A stretch of DNA of 64,000 nt, from assembly GCA_033557465.1 (NCBI GenBank), contig CM066041.1, positions 155,471,532 to 155,535,531 on the forward strand. Reading direction: 5' to 3'. Below, one piece after another: positions 42,313 to 52,569 of this stretch. Positions within the stretch are counted from its first letter, which is position 1; every line of letters starts with the position of its first letter. This stretch comes from Ichthyophis bannanicus (Eukaryota > Chordata > Amphibia > Gymnophiona > Ichthyophiidae). The position numbers and the translations under genes were made by a program. Under the pieces are notes generated by a model, which made no database searches, was not told the DNA's origin, and was given only the letters and a program-made list of their open reading frames with translations.

Positions 42313-43496
42313 AACAATACAAATGGTCAAAATCTCCTTGCAGCAACACTGCTCCCCTTACAGTAATCCTTGTGGGAAAAAAAGCATGTTACAGAGAGAA
42401 GGAAACTTCGTAATGCACATCCCTTTATTAGTTTAAACATTCAGGTGGTTTCACTTTACAAATCCAAGGGGCAAATTAGTAACATGCAAGAGCTGATTTT
42501 CTCTCTCAACACTGCTCCTGGATCTGTAACATTCCTCATCACTCATAATAAATAGCTGCCAACTCTGCCATCTGATCCACAATACTCTAAACCCTGCCTC
42601 TTCCTACATTTCTCTCCCAAAGTGCTGTGCATTATCCTTAAAGAAAGGAACCAAACAGTTGAAATACGGGTGGGAAAGCATGAAAGCGGGGCTGTGTGGG
42701 TATTTGAGAGGAGCGTATTTAAACCTGTAACCCCAGCCCCCCGTACCAAAAACAATTGAAATTCAGAAGGTCAGATTCTGCATAGGGCAGTATAATCCAT
42801 TTTATATATTTTTCCCTACTAATGTCTATTTTCTTCTTATTTTAGGCAGCAGAAATCATTCTTATCATTTCTATGGTAGTCACCACATTAAAAAGTTGTT
42901 GAATGACTAGCTTCAGTCTGCTTCTAATAAAATATTCTGCAACTGCCCACTATATGTTAAAAGTTTCATAGGAGTGATAAAATGCAGCAAATTGACAACT
43001 TCATCTCCACAAAAATTAACAGTCTTTGCTCCAAATCACAACTCGCCTTAATTCAATCCAATCTGTACTAGTTAGAATAGACCAACATTAGCAAGAATAA
43101 TGTGCAAAACCAGTTGGCAAAAACAAAATGGGCATATCTGTCTTTTTGTTGGTACTTTTGCTGCTTTCAATCCTGATATAAAGGTTTAAGACCCCAGTTG
43201 GTACATGAGTCACAGGAGCTCAGAAGTCCATATCATTCTGAATTCATACAGACTGCCTACAATTTAGGAGCAACAGATTAAAGGAGTTCACAGAAAAGGA
43301 ATGCCAACTCTACATTCCACTAGCTAGAGTGAATATAGTTCCAGGCTCCCTTGTAGTTCAGTAACCAGAGTGGTCTCCGAGCTCTTCAAAATTTCAGTAG
43401 CCGAGGGTAGTTTGATGGACTTCTGAAGTTGGGGCTGGACAAATGTCACCAATAGCTTAGCAGTTAGGGAAAGGAGTGGTCCTAGGTTCTTGTATT
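42313..43496 (-). other. PRODH: PRODH 3' untranslated region (probable)
   Basis: Non-repetitive DNA directly downstream of the PRODH stop codon on the minus strand. An AATAAA poly(A) signal (TTTATT on plus, 42,424-42,429) lies about 1.07 kb after the stop and would place cleavage near 42,400. The DIRS F edge at about 42,312 follows, so the insertion lies just beyond the transcript end. Inferred from position; no transcript data. Confidence 0.5.
42424..42429 (-). terminator. candidate PRODH poly(A) signal AATAAA
   Basis: A canonical AATAAA hexamer on the minus strand, the most plausible I see before the DIRS F edge. Other AATAAA-like words exist in this A/T-rich stretch (near 42,550 on the plus strand only), so this is a candidate. 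Confidence 0.4.
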
Positions 43497-43687
43497 TCAG
43501 TAGCTGGGGCTGTAGAAGAGGTCCCCAGTCAGGAGGCGTCTCTTGAACTCCATCCAGAGAAGTTCCCTTTCACGGACCGTTCCTTTCATGAAGCTATGAT
43601 TCTCCTGGGCTCTTCGAGACAGGTACGGCAACACTTCATTCACTGGTCCATAGGGGACATACTTGTACACAGGATACCCAGCCTGAC
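43497..43687 (-). CDS. PRODH: PRODH (proline dehydrogenase 1) last coding exon
   Basis: Terminal exon of the mitochondrial FAD enzyme that oxidises proline to pyrroline-5-carboxylate. On the minus strand, sequence ending in CAG (43,690-43,688) is the splice acceptor. The exon opens with the last two bases of a split Gly codon, then reads QAGYPVYKYVPYGPV, EVLPYLSRRAQEN, MKGTVRERELLW and RRLLTGDLF to a TGA stop at 43,497. This is the characteristic C-terminus of vertebrate PRODH; the paralogue PRODH2 lacks the YKYVPYGPV wording. The 62 codons are free of stops and frameshifts, unlike the surrounding repeats. Upstream exons should lie at higher coordinates; none was recognised up to 64,000, so introns are probably very large. 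Confidence 0.9.
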
Positions 43688-46470
43688 CTGTCACATAAGC
43701 ACAAAACCATAAGTCAAAATAATTATGAAGGAGACAAACAACGTCCTTGATGGTGTTTAAGACATTAAAGCAAGACAGGGCCAGTGAAAAAGTTATCTGG
43801 TACCCTAAATGGGCTTCTTGCTTTGTGCTCCCTAGCTCTAGAAAGGCATTCACCTTCCCTTGCCCCTTCCAGTTACTTGCCTGGTATAATCACCTGTCCC
43901 CCCTTCCACATTTCTCTGATTGATCTGACTTGAAGCAAGAATAGGAGCACTACTTCATACTTGATGCCTCTTCCGCTGCTGGTTGCTGCTTTCCTGTATC
44001 ATTGAAAACATGGAGACCCTCAAGTCTCTCTCAAAACTCCAGGCAGTAGTAGGTAAGCAGTGCTGCTTGCCAACTCTTCTGCTAATTAGAGAATATAAGC
44101 ACAGGAGATGGGAAGAGTGCTGCATGTAGTGGCTGTGGCCTGTACCCTGCTCATTGCATCAGCTGTTCTGTGGTCCAGCATCTCTCTCTCTCTCCCTCCC
44201 TCCTCTACCCCACTCCCTCCGCAAAATATGGTCCTGGAAGCATCAGAAATGTAACAAAGGCTACCCCTCACCAGCCCCAGAGCCTTCCTTCTGCTGCATC
44301 CTGCCCCTGCTACTCAACTTCCTGTTTAGAGTAGGGACAAGATAAAGTAGGAGGCAAGACTCAAGGGCCAGTGAGGGGTAGTGTTTGTTCAATTGCTGCT
44401 GCCGCAGTGGCATGAAGTAGAGAGGAGATACAAGAACACAGGGAAAGGGGAGGAAGAGAGATGCAGGTCTATGGGAAGAAAGGAGGAGATATGACAGAGG
44501 TCTGATGGGAGAAGCGCTGAACCACTGTGGTGGGATGAGAGGAGATGCAGGACTGCTAATCTCTATGAAAGGGATCCCAGAATTATGGCCCTATAGCCTC
44601 AGCAACATCTGTTGCATGGGGCTAAAATACAGGTCAGAGGTAGTATATTTGGGTGGTGGGACACTCCCCTTCCCCCATTCAATATCCTCGGCCTTTGTGG
44701 TAAAGTGAAAGGTCCAAGGTGGCCCTCAGTCCAAAGAAGTTTGTGGAGCCCTGATAGAGGCCAACATGTAGTACTGTCAACTGGTGCAAAGCACTGCACC
44801 CCCCCCTCCCTCCCGCCCCCTGGTCAATGCACTTTTCTTTTGAAAATTTGCTGGTATGCACAGAGGAAAGCATGTGCACACTATGTGTGCATGCAATACG
44901 AAACTGCCCCCTAAGTTCTGGACCCTCCTCAGTCTTTGAGTATTCATCTTACTGTAAATAGGTACATAATACAGAAGGCTTTCAGGATATGTCTTGATTC
45001 AACTGCAGAAAAGGTCTTATGTGCATTTGTAAAGTGCTGTGCACTTCTAGCAGCACTACAGAAATTAGTAATGTACAATCTGTTCCGCATCTCATCTTTC
45101 AGAAGATCTGCTTTTCATTCCTTTGTCTGCAATACCCTGACTTTTCTCCACCTGCTTCCTTCCTTTGATCAACTCCTCCTGCATCTGTTTATTGACTCTG
45201 CTTTTCTTAAAGCTTTAAACAGTTTCATCAAGGACTATTTAATATTGCAGAGCTACTGTACAAGACCAAAGCATGACAATAGAGACATACCCAAGAGCTT
45301 AGAATTTAATAAGATAAAGATGTTTCAGGAAAATTATCTATGGTGCTGAGAAGGAAAGTTTTGACACGATTGGTTCCTAATCTAAAACCCTATTAAGTAA
45401 AAGATAATACCATGGAATAAATAACTCTGACAAAGAGGATGGGGCTGATAGAGACACCAGCCAGCAGCTTAATTTAAACGCTGGCACTAAAACATGCATA
45501 TGCAGAGCCAATATAGGTATAGTCAACTGTGCTGAATATACATATTTTGTATGTCCTGACAGCCACCAATGACAACCACAGCAGAAACTTGTGTGCCTGA
45601 CCACTTATACAAATTTTAGCTCCTCTCCATCATCCCAGCTTTGCTAACTGGCACACCTGACAAATGGCCAGACCTCTTCAAGCGAGGTCTGGCTAAGGTG
45701 GCTCTTGAATTCCTACCCCTCCTTACTTCATTCCATCCAAAGGACTTGACTTGGACACCCAAGTTTCTACATAGAACTCTGCTCTGAGGTCCTCCTTAAA
45801 TGTGATAGCCCTGCTCCATCCAAACCACTGTACTCATGCATAGCTGCACCTTTGCTATCATGCTGGCCTAAGACTCCAGAACCAGCATGATGAAAGGCTA
45901 TGGCATAAATCTAAATCACTTTACAGCCTTAGCACATTGTCTGAAACACTATCACACTTGTAAGAAAATGGTCAAACAGACTAAGAAAAAATTTAGCTTA
46001 TCAACAATAGCACTAGTAAACCTTTCTTTGACTTATTATCCTATTTGTCCACTATACACTTGCACTCTGTCTCCTCCAATTACAACCTGCCCTCTTCAAA
46101 GGATTTTGCTAAATATTTCCCCACAAAGACTGCAGACATACAAGCATCCTTTTTCAATTCCTGTCTCTCCTTTTATCATTTCCGCCTGTGTTAATGACGT
46201 TGACTTTCATTCCAACCCCTTTACAGACTATCCATATTCCTTAATTCCTTCTCCTTTGACTAAGTGTGTGTCTTGATTTGTTCTCTCCTCTTTAGACAAA
46301 ATTATTTCTAGCATGAGGCTTACAGCTTGCTCGCTTGTCCCCTCCCCTCTTGCCAGCTGAAGCTTCCCATTGTTGAGTCCTTTCCTTCTCTGCTCTCTAT
46401 CATTTGCTGTTTGTCACTAGGGTACATCTCTAATATACTAAAACAAGCTGTTATCCAACTATCTTCAAAA
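43688..46470 (-). other. probable PRODH intron, no further exon seen
   Basis: About 2.8 kb without a recognisable exon or element. Minor items: a CT-rich tract near 44,180-44,220, an L2-like tail phrase near 45,010-45,070 (AAAGTGCTGTGCACTTCTAG) and a 10-base hairpin at 45,670-45,694 (CCAGACCTC...GAGGTCTGG). The open frame at 44,936-45,349 spans the L2-like phrase and is not convincing. Confidence 0.45.
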
Positions 46471-47795
46471 CAGCAGCTCCTCTAAGGGATCACAGGTCCC
46501 AGCAATCCAGGAGACCCCTTTAGATGGACGATCGCTGTCCTGTGACAGATGAGCAGGCATAGAATGCTTCCTGGGCAATGGGTCTTGAGGTCTGGTACAC
46601 CAGGCTGCTCTGAAGAGGGGACTGGAGCAGGGATAGCCACTGAACCAGAATGCCACAGATCCTAAGCTTGGCGAAACAGACAGACTCTGCAGAATCCTGA
46701 GCTTCAGAATTCTGCACACCCCCTGGAAAAAGCACCGGGGGAGCAAGGGCATCCGCCAACTGGGGCGCTGTGAAAGAGGGGCAAGAGACAGTACCGCAAC
46801 CAGGCCGGGGACCCTCGGCACCCGCAGAAGCAATTGGTGCTCCTGAAGTCTCTCCGGGATTCTCTGAACAAAAAGGGCAAAAATTATGCATAAGAGAACA
46901 CCTCTTGCAGTCATAGCCTAAGCAGTGTTGCAAAGTAGAGGGCATCCAGGCTTCACTCATCAATGCCCGACTGAAAAATAATAGCAAGAAACTGCCTTGA
47001 AGGTGCCTATAACCAGAGGCCGACAGAAGACAACCACGGCTAAGAAAAGAAAACAGCGGTGAAGAAAGGTCTCTCGCAGAGAAAGGAAGAGAAATGGAGT
47101 GCCTCTGCAGCAGCACAGGTAATTACCAGCAGCTGAAAGGGCAGAGAAAAAAAAATGAACGCAGTTTCCTCAGAAAGGAGAAAAAGTGAAACCGGAAAAA
47201 AACACAGCTGTTCCGATGAAGAAACGGAGAGGACCACGACAGGGAGCAAACTGAAGGAGAGAGGAAGGGGGCAAGGCAACACTCACTACGACCCCTTGGG
47301 TGAAGGGACATCTAGTCACTGGCATTGCCACGGTGGAAAACTGCTTCCAGGAAGATGCAAACTGCCTAACTTTTTTTTTTTTCTTAAACTTTAACAAAAA
47401 AGGGGCTGAACTTAGCTTGCGGAGATGTACTGGATAAACTGGGTACTTAGGGCTGAGGGCTACACTGCTACTCCTGAGTTCAACTGATCCTTCTGATTAG
47501 CAGCGACCCCAATAAATGCCCAGGAAACTAGAGGGACACCTCTTGTGCACCCTGGAGATGTCCAGTGAAAGACAACTCAGCTGATAAAAAAAACCCTCAA
47601 AAGGGATGCCAGTAGCAAAGCTTGTTGAAGTCCACCATCTACTGGAGACAGAGGATACCGAAGCTGACCTCTAATGGTGTCGATATTTATGCCACTGATG
47701 TCACAAAAGTTTCAAGTTTTTTTCTCTGCCTGGTAGGGAGTCTAAACCCACTTCTGGACTGGTCTAGCAGTATGGTTTGGAAGTTCATTTTACAA
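46470..47795 (-). mobile_element. DIRS fragment G (high-coordinate end, family of F)
   Basis: The last 200 bases (47,620-47,795) match the high-coordinate end of DIRS F: a CCACCATCTACTGGAGACAGA block, then a TTTTTTTCTCTGCC stretch and CCCACTTCTGGACTGGTCTAGCAG. To the left, a minus-strand frame (47,116-46,520) contains a Cys-rich patch, CLGYDCKRCSLMHNFCPFC, that could be a gag zinc cluster of this family. The element is truncated at its left near 46,470; no reverse transcriptase, recombinase or ICR is present. Confidence 0.55.
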
Positions 47796-48075
47796 AAGAA
47801 TGGTTTTACAGCGCAATGGTTCCTAGCTATCCTCCCAGAAAGTGTAATTACTCACCTGTAACAGGTGATCTCTGGGAAAAGCAGAAATTTAGTCTTCACA
47901 TAAGGGTGATGTCTATAACAATGGAGCCTGCACAGGAACGCTCTCCAGCATCCAACTGGAAAGCTTTTGGGAGCACTCCATTGCACCTGCGTAACTGACT
48001 TTCCAACTCTCTCTCAAGTTTGTAGCTGAGAAAAGAGTAAATTAAATCTATAACTCCTAGGGGAGGAGGGTGGGT

Positions 48076-48170
48076 TGTGAAGACTAAATTCCTGCTGTTC
48101 CTGGAGATCATCTGTTACAGTAACTACACTATCTCCAGGAACAAGCAGGAATGTAGTCTTCACATATGGG
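48076..48170. repeat. ICR of DIRS D
   Basis: TGTGAAGACTAAATTCCTGC to CATCTGTTACAG complements the low-coordinate edge. ATCTCCAGGAACAAGCAGGA to TCTTCACATATGGG matches the high-coordinate edge as seen in C and in the ICR of E. Confidence 0.85.
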
Positions 48171-48269
48171 ACTCCCCAGCTCCCAGATGAAGTGACCTCA
48201 GAACCGGTAGAGATTCACCTCAGAGTAGGCATGAAGAGGTCATGGATCCCACATGGACTTCTGGTATCT

Positions 48270-49260
48270 TCAAAATCCGGGACAGAGGGCAGGAGCTGCA
48301 TCTAAGTCAGAGAGGTGCATAAGTACAGCCTGACCAAACATGGCATCCTGAGAGGAGTCCTTGTCCAGACAATAATGGGCAGCAAAGGTATGGACAAAAG
48401 ACCAAGTTGCTGCTTTGCAAATTTCATCAATGGCTAATGAATGTAGGTTTGCCATCGAGGTGGCCATGGCCACAAATGTGAGTAGTGACATGCCCTTCCA
48501 GGGAGAATCCTGCTTTGTCATAGGCAAATAAAATGCAGTCTGCTATCCATCTGGAGAGTGTACACTTAGAAACAGGTAATTCCAGGTGACTGGGGTTAAA
48601 TGAGAAACTGCAAGGTTTTATGCTGATCGAGTCCTTTGGAGATGGAAAGCCAAGGCACGTTTGCAGTCAAGATTCTGCAGAATTGCTTCTGCTTGGGACA
48701 CATGTAGTCTGGGAAAGAAAACTGGAAGGTAAATTGATTGGTTTAAATGGAAGGCGTGAGCGAGTCCAAAGGACTACTTTGTCATGGTGGAAGCGGGTAT
48801 AGGAAGGATCCGCCACCAAAGTCTGAAGCTCACTAATGTGTCTAGCTGAAGTGAGGGCAATTAGGAAGATTACCTTCCGAGAGGAACTTAAGTGATGTTG
48901 TGGCTAATGGTTCAACGGGTGGCTTGAGAAGCTGCGCTAGAATGACAGAGGTCCAAAGCTACTGGAGGTGGCTTAATGGGCAGTTTGAACAGAAGACCTC
49001 TCATGAAACATGCTACTAGAGGTTGTGTCGAGGTAGGCTGTCCATCCAGTAATTGTGAGAGGCTGCAATGGCACTGAGGCAGACTCTCAGAGTTTGTCTT
49101 TAGACCTGTCGAGGACAGGTGGAGGAGATACTGGAGGAGTGACTCCACTGGAGCAGAAAAGGGATTGAGGTCTTTCTGGGAACATCAGACAAAGAATCTA
49201 TGCCAATTAAAAGCGTATGAACATCTAGTGAAGGGATTTTGAGAAGCCAAAAGGATCTCT
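48270..49260 (-). pseudogene. DIRS D tyrosine recombinase, decayed
   Basis: Frame 48,527-48,270 retains ICKAATWSFVHTFAAHYCLD with the nucleophile Tyr, but the HxxR box is destroyed by an indel near 48,475. Frame 49,148-48,912 retains the LLQYLLHLSSTGLKTNS core-binding part. Stops and frame breaks occur between and after. Confidence 0.75.
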
Positions 49261-49289
49261 TTAAGGCCAAAGCCTTGTAAAGCTATGAT

Positions 49290-50612
49290 CTCAGCAGCCA
49301 AGCTGTGAGGTGGAGACACTGTGGATTGGGATGGAGTAGTCTGCCATTGTCCTGGGAGAGGAGATCAGGTGCAGATCCCAATTGCAAAGGGTGAGTGAGT
49401 CAGACATGGTAGCAGTGGAAATCACTGTTGCAGCAGCTAGTGAGGGGCTATAAGCATCATGGAGCCCTTCTTGGACTGAAGCTTGAAAAACATCTTGGGA
49501 ATGAGGGGTATAGGAGGGAAAGTATAAAGCAGACCCTGACCCCAGTGCAGGTGGAAGGCATCCACTTGTCGGAGTTCTTGTGCAGAAGTAAGGAAGCTTG
49601 GCATTTTGCGGAGTCACAAACAGATCTATGTCTGGAGTTCCCCAGGTCTGGAAGATATAGGACGTTGCGTACAGATGGAGAGACCATTCATGTGGAAGAA
49701 GGATACGACACAGTCTGCCAAGGCACTGGACTGCCTCAGGAGGTACACCACTTGTAGGTGTATTTGATGAGCAATGGCAAAGGACCACATATGTAGTGCC
49801 TCCTCACAGAGGGTCCAAGAACCTGTTCCTCCCTGCTTGTTCACATAGAACATGGCATCCTGACTGTCCATTCTGACTAGGACTTGTGCTCTTAGGCAGT
49901 GTTGAAACACCCAGAGGGTATTCAAAATAGCACGAAGTTCAAGGAGATTGATCTGGCGTTATGACTCTTACATTGTCCAGAGAACCTGTGTAGTCAGGTT
50001 GCCCAGATGGGCTTCCCAACCTAGTTTGGAGGCATCCATCATCAGGTGCAATGATGTGGAGGCATCTGAAAAGGCGACACTATGAGCAGATTTTCTGGAG
50101 AACAGCACCACTGAAGGTATGTGGTTAGACAGGCAGTGACATGGATCCTGTCCCTGAGACGGCCCAAGGCCTGCTTCCACTGGGAGACAAGAGTCCACTA
50201 AGCTGTCCACATATGTAGCCGAGCATATGGAACAACATTTACTGTAGAGGCAATGTGCTCAAGGAGCTGCAGCGTCTCTTGGGCAGTCAGGCGGTCTCGT
50301 AGGAATGTCTGGAACACTAGTTCGACTTGACGGGCACAATAGAGCTGGGGCAGATATGCCCTGGACTGTTGGGTGTCTAGTTTGAGTTGGAGTGAGCTGG
50401 GATTTTGGGACATTTATCACAAATCCCAAGTGTTGTAGTACTGTGATGGTATGATGCATAGTACCATGATGGTATGATGCAAGGAAAGCAGTACCTCTTG
50501 GGAGGTGTCTGCTTTTAATAGCCAATCGTTTAAGTAAGGGAAGACCAATATTCCCAGAGTTCTTAGATAAGCGGCAGAGTATGTAGATGAAGTCCGCACC
50601 CTTCATGAACCA
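49290..50612 (-). pseudogene. DIRS D RNase H and partial reverse transcriptase
   Basis: RNase H motifs: AMFYVNKQGGTGS (frame 49,925-49,626) after VRMDSQD, where the canonical H-T-D-N-Q has decayed, and a TMMDAS-like block near 50,010. Reverse transcriptase: VFPYLNDWLLKA near 50,500-50,545. The catalytic box at 50,522-50,536 is Y-L-N-D, so the first Asp is lost. It is truncated at about 50,612. Confidence 0.75.
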
Positions 50613-50639
50613 GGATGGAACCAGACTGCTTTGGCAGAC

Positions 50640-51843
50640 TGTTTTGGCAAAACTAAAAAGTCATGGGATAGGAGGCAGTGTACTACTGTGGATCGGGAAC
50701 TGGTTAAAAGATAGAAAGCAGAGGATAGGGCTAAATGGCCAATTTTCCCAATGGAAAAAAGGTGAATAGTGGAGTACCCCAGGGATCTGTACTGGGTCCG
50801 CTACTTTTTGACATATTCATAAATGACCTGGAAAAGGGAATAACTAGAGAGATTATCAAATTTGCAGATGACACAAAACTGTTTAAAGTTGTTAAAACCC
50901 AAGAGGACTATGGAAAACTGCAGGAGGATCTGGATAAATTGGAAGACTGGGCATCCAAATGGCAGATGAAATTTAATATGGACAAGTGCAAAGTTATGCA
51001 CCTAGGAAAGAACAACCCACACTATGGTTACACGATGCAAGGTTCCACATTGGGAACCACCACCCAGAAAAAAGATTTAGGAGTCATCGTGGATAATATG
51101 CTAACATCCTCCGCCCAGTGTGCAGCGGCGGCCAAGAAAGCAAATAGAATGCTAGGTATCATAAGGAAAGGAATGGAAAATAAAACTAAGGATATTATAA
51201 TGCCTCTGTATCGTTCCATGGTACGACCACACCTTGAATGTTGTGTGCAATTCTGGTCGCCGTATCTTAAAAAGGATATAGCGTTATTAGAAAAGGTACA
51301 GAGAAGAGCCACCAAAATGGTAAAGGGGATGGAAGGCTACTCCTATGAAGAGAGGCTACAAAGGTTAGGGCTCTTCAACCTAGGAAAGAGATGGCTGAGG
51401 GGAGATATGATAGAGGTCTATAAATTAATGAATGGAGTGGAACGGGTAAACTTAGATTGATTGTTTACACTATCAGAATATAGAAAGACTAGGGGACATG
51501 TAATGAAGCTACAGGGTAAACTATTTAAGACAAATAAGAGAAAATATTTTTTCATTCAACGTGTAATCAAACTCTGAAATTTGTTACCGGAGGACGTAGT
51601 AAGAGCTGTTAGTGTAGCTAGGTTTAAAAAAGGCTTGGACAAGTTTCTGGAGGAAAGGTCCATAAACCATTATTAAAAAGGGACCCAGGATATCAATGCT
51701 TGACCCAATACAAGCATTGTGGGACCTGTGTCTTTTGGGGATACTGCTAGGTACGTATGACCTAGATTGGTCACTGTTGGAAACAGGATATTGGGCTTGA
51801 TGAACCTTGGTCTGACCCAGTATGGCATATCTTATGTTCTTAT
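50640..51843 (+). mobile_element. CR1-A LINE, 5'-truncated, inside DIRS D
   Basis: Plus-strand copy. It starts near an LAKLKSHGIGG stretch, then [38 protein letters not shown], then KFADDTKLFKVV with the intact F-A-D-D box near 50,865, then the C-terminal domain (NRMLGIIRKGMENKTKDI, SMVRPHLECC) to a stop near 51,460. The 3' untranslated region ends with CTTATGTTCTTAT. It abuts a CR1-B 3' end on the opposite strand. Confidence 0.92.
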
Positions 51844-52012
51844 CTAGTCTGCCCAGTAAGATTGCAAGAGTAGGTGCACCTGCCGCTCTGTGCAGGCCAC
51901 CCCTCCCCTTGTCTTTGTTTAGGGGTGAACCCACGGCTCCATGTAGGACACCACTATTTGCTGAGAAATTAGATGGTTCAGTTTATTTTGATATTATCCT
52001 GTTGCTGTAAAG

Positions 52013-52552
52013 CATAGGTGTCAAACCTGTCCTGGAGGGCCACAATCCTGCCAGGTTTTGGGATAGCCCTAATGAATATGCATGAGATATATATGCATTA
52101 GAGATATCCTGCCAACCTGACTGGTTTGTGGCCCTCCAGGACTGGATTTGGAGACCACTGCTTTACACCTCTGTCATTTAAGATTGTGAGTGGGCAAGGT
52201 GCAGATGTCCAAGACATCAAAAAGGTTAGATAGAATTTGTCACATTCCTCCTCACTTCTCACCACCACCAAAATATTGTCCATTAGACATCTTTTTGGTG
52301 GTGGTGAGAATCGAGGATGAATGTGACACATTCTAGCTACCCTTTTGATGTCTAGGACATCTGTACCTTGCCCACTCACCATCTTAAATGACAGAGGTGT
52401 AAAGCAGTGGTCTCCAAATCCAGTCCTGGAGGGCCACAAACCAGTCAGGTTGGCAGGATATCTCTAATGCATATATATCTCATGCATATTCATTAGGGCT
52501 ATCCCAAAACCTGGCAGGATTGTGGCCCTCCAGGACAGGTTTGACACCTATG
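52013..52552. mobile_element. hAT foldback element with perfect 8-bp target duplication
   Basis: The 540-base element is an almost complete palindrome. The left arm begins CATAGGTGTCAAACCTGTCC and the right arm ends with its complement. Arms of about 260 bases flank a spacer of about 20 bases near 52,275-52,295 (around TATTGTCCATTAGACATC). The flanks are CTGTAAAG at 52,005-52,012 and again at 52,553-52,560. Termini of the form CA..GGTGTCAAAC and 8-bp duplications are typical of hAT. It interrupts the 3' untranslated region of the CR1-B element and has no transposase. Confidence 0.95.
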
Positions 52553-52569
52553 CTGTAAAGGGATCCACT

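Larger units (their letters stand above)
47839..50612 (-). mobile_element. DIRS element D, low-coordinate half
   Basis: 3' part of a DIRS element of the A-C-E family. The terminus near AAGTGTAATTACTCACCTGTAA is followed by the terminal repeat, ICR (48,076-48,170), tyrosine recombinase, RNase H and reverse transcriptase to just past the Y-x-D-D box, where the sequence is cut by a CR1 insertion. The gag part at 56,640-57,300 has the same orientation and is probably its other half. Confidence 0.85.

Noticed and set aside
38000..43500. DGCR6, the neighbour of PRODH in mammals, expected near the PRODH 3' end.
   Set aside because: No frame resembling it was found; the stretch to the left of PRODH is DIRS F and CR1 sequence.
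43688..43853. Continuation of the PRODH open frame upstream of 43,687 (to 43,853).
   Set aside because: The protein similarity stops exactly at the acceptor CAG; the upstream residues are intron read-through.
44936..45349. 137-codon open frame on the plus strand.
   Set aside because: It overlaps an L2-like tail phrase, has no recognisable domain and lies in probable PRODH intron.
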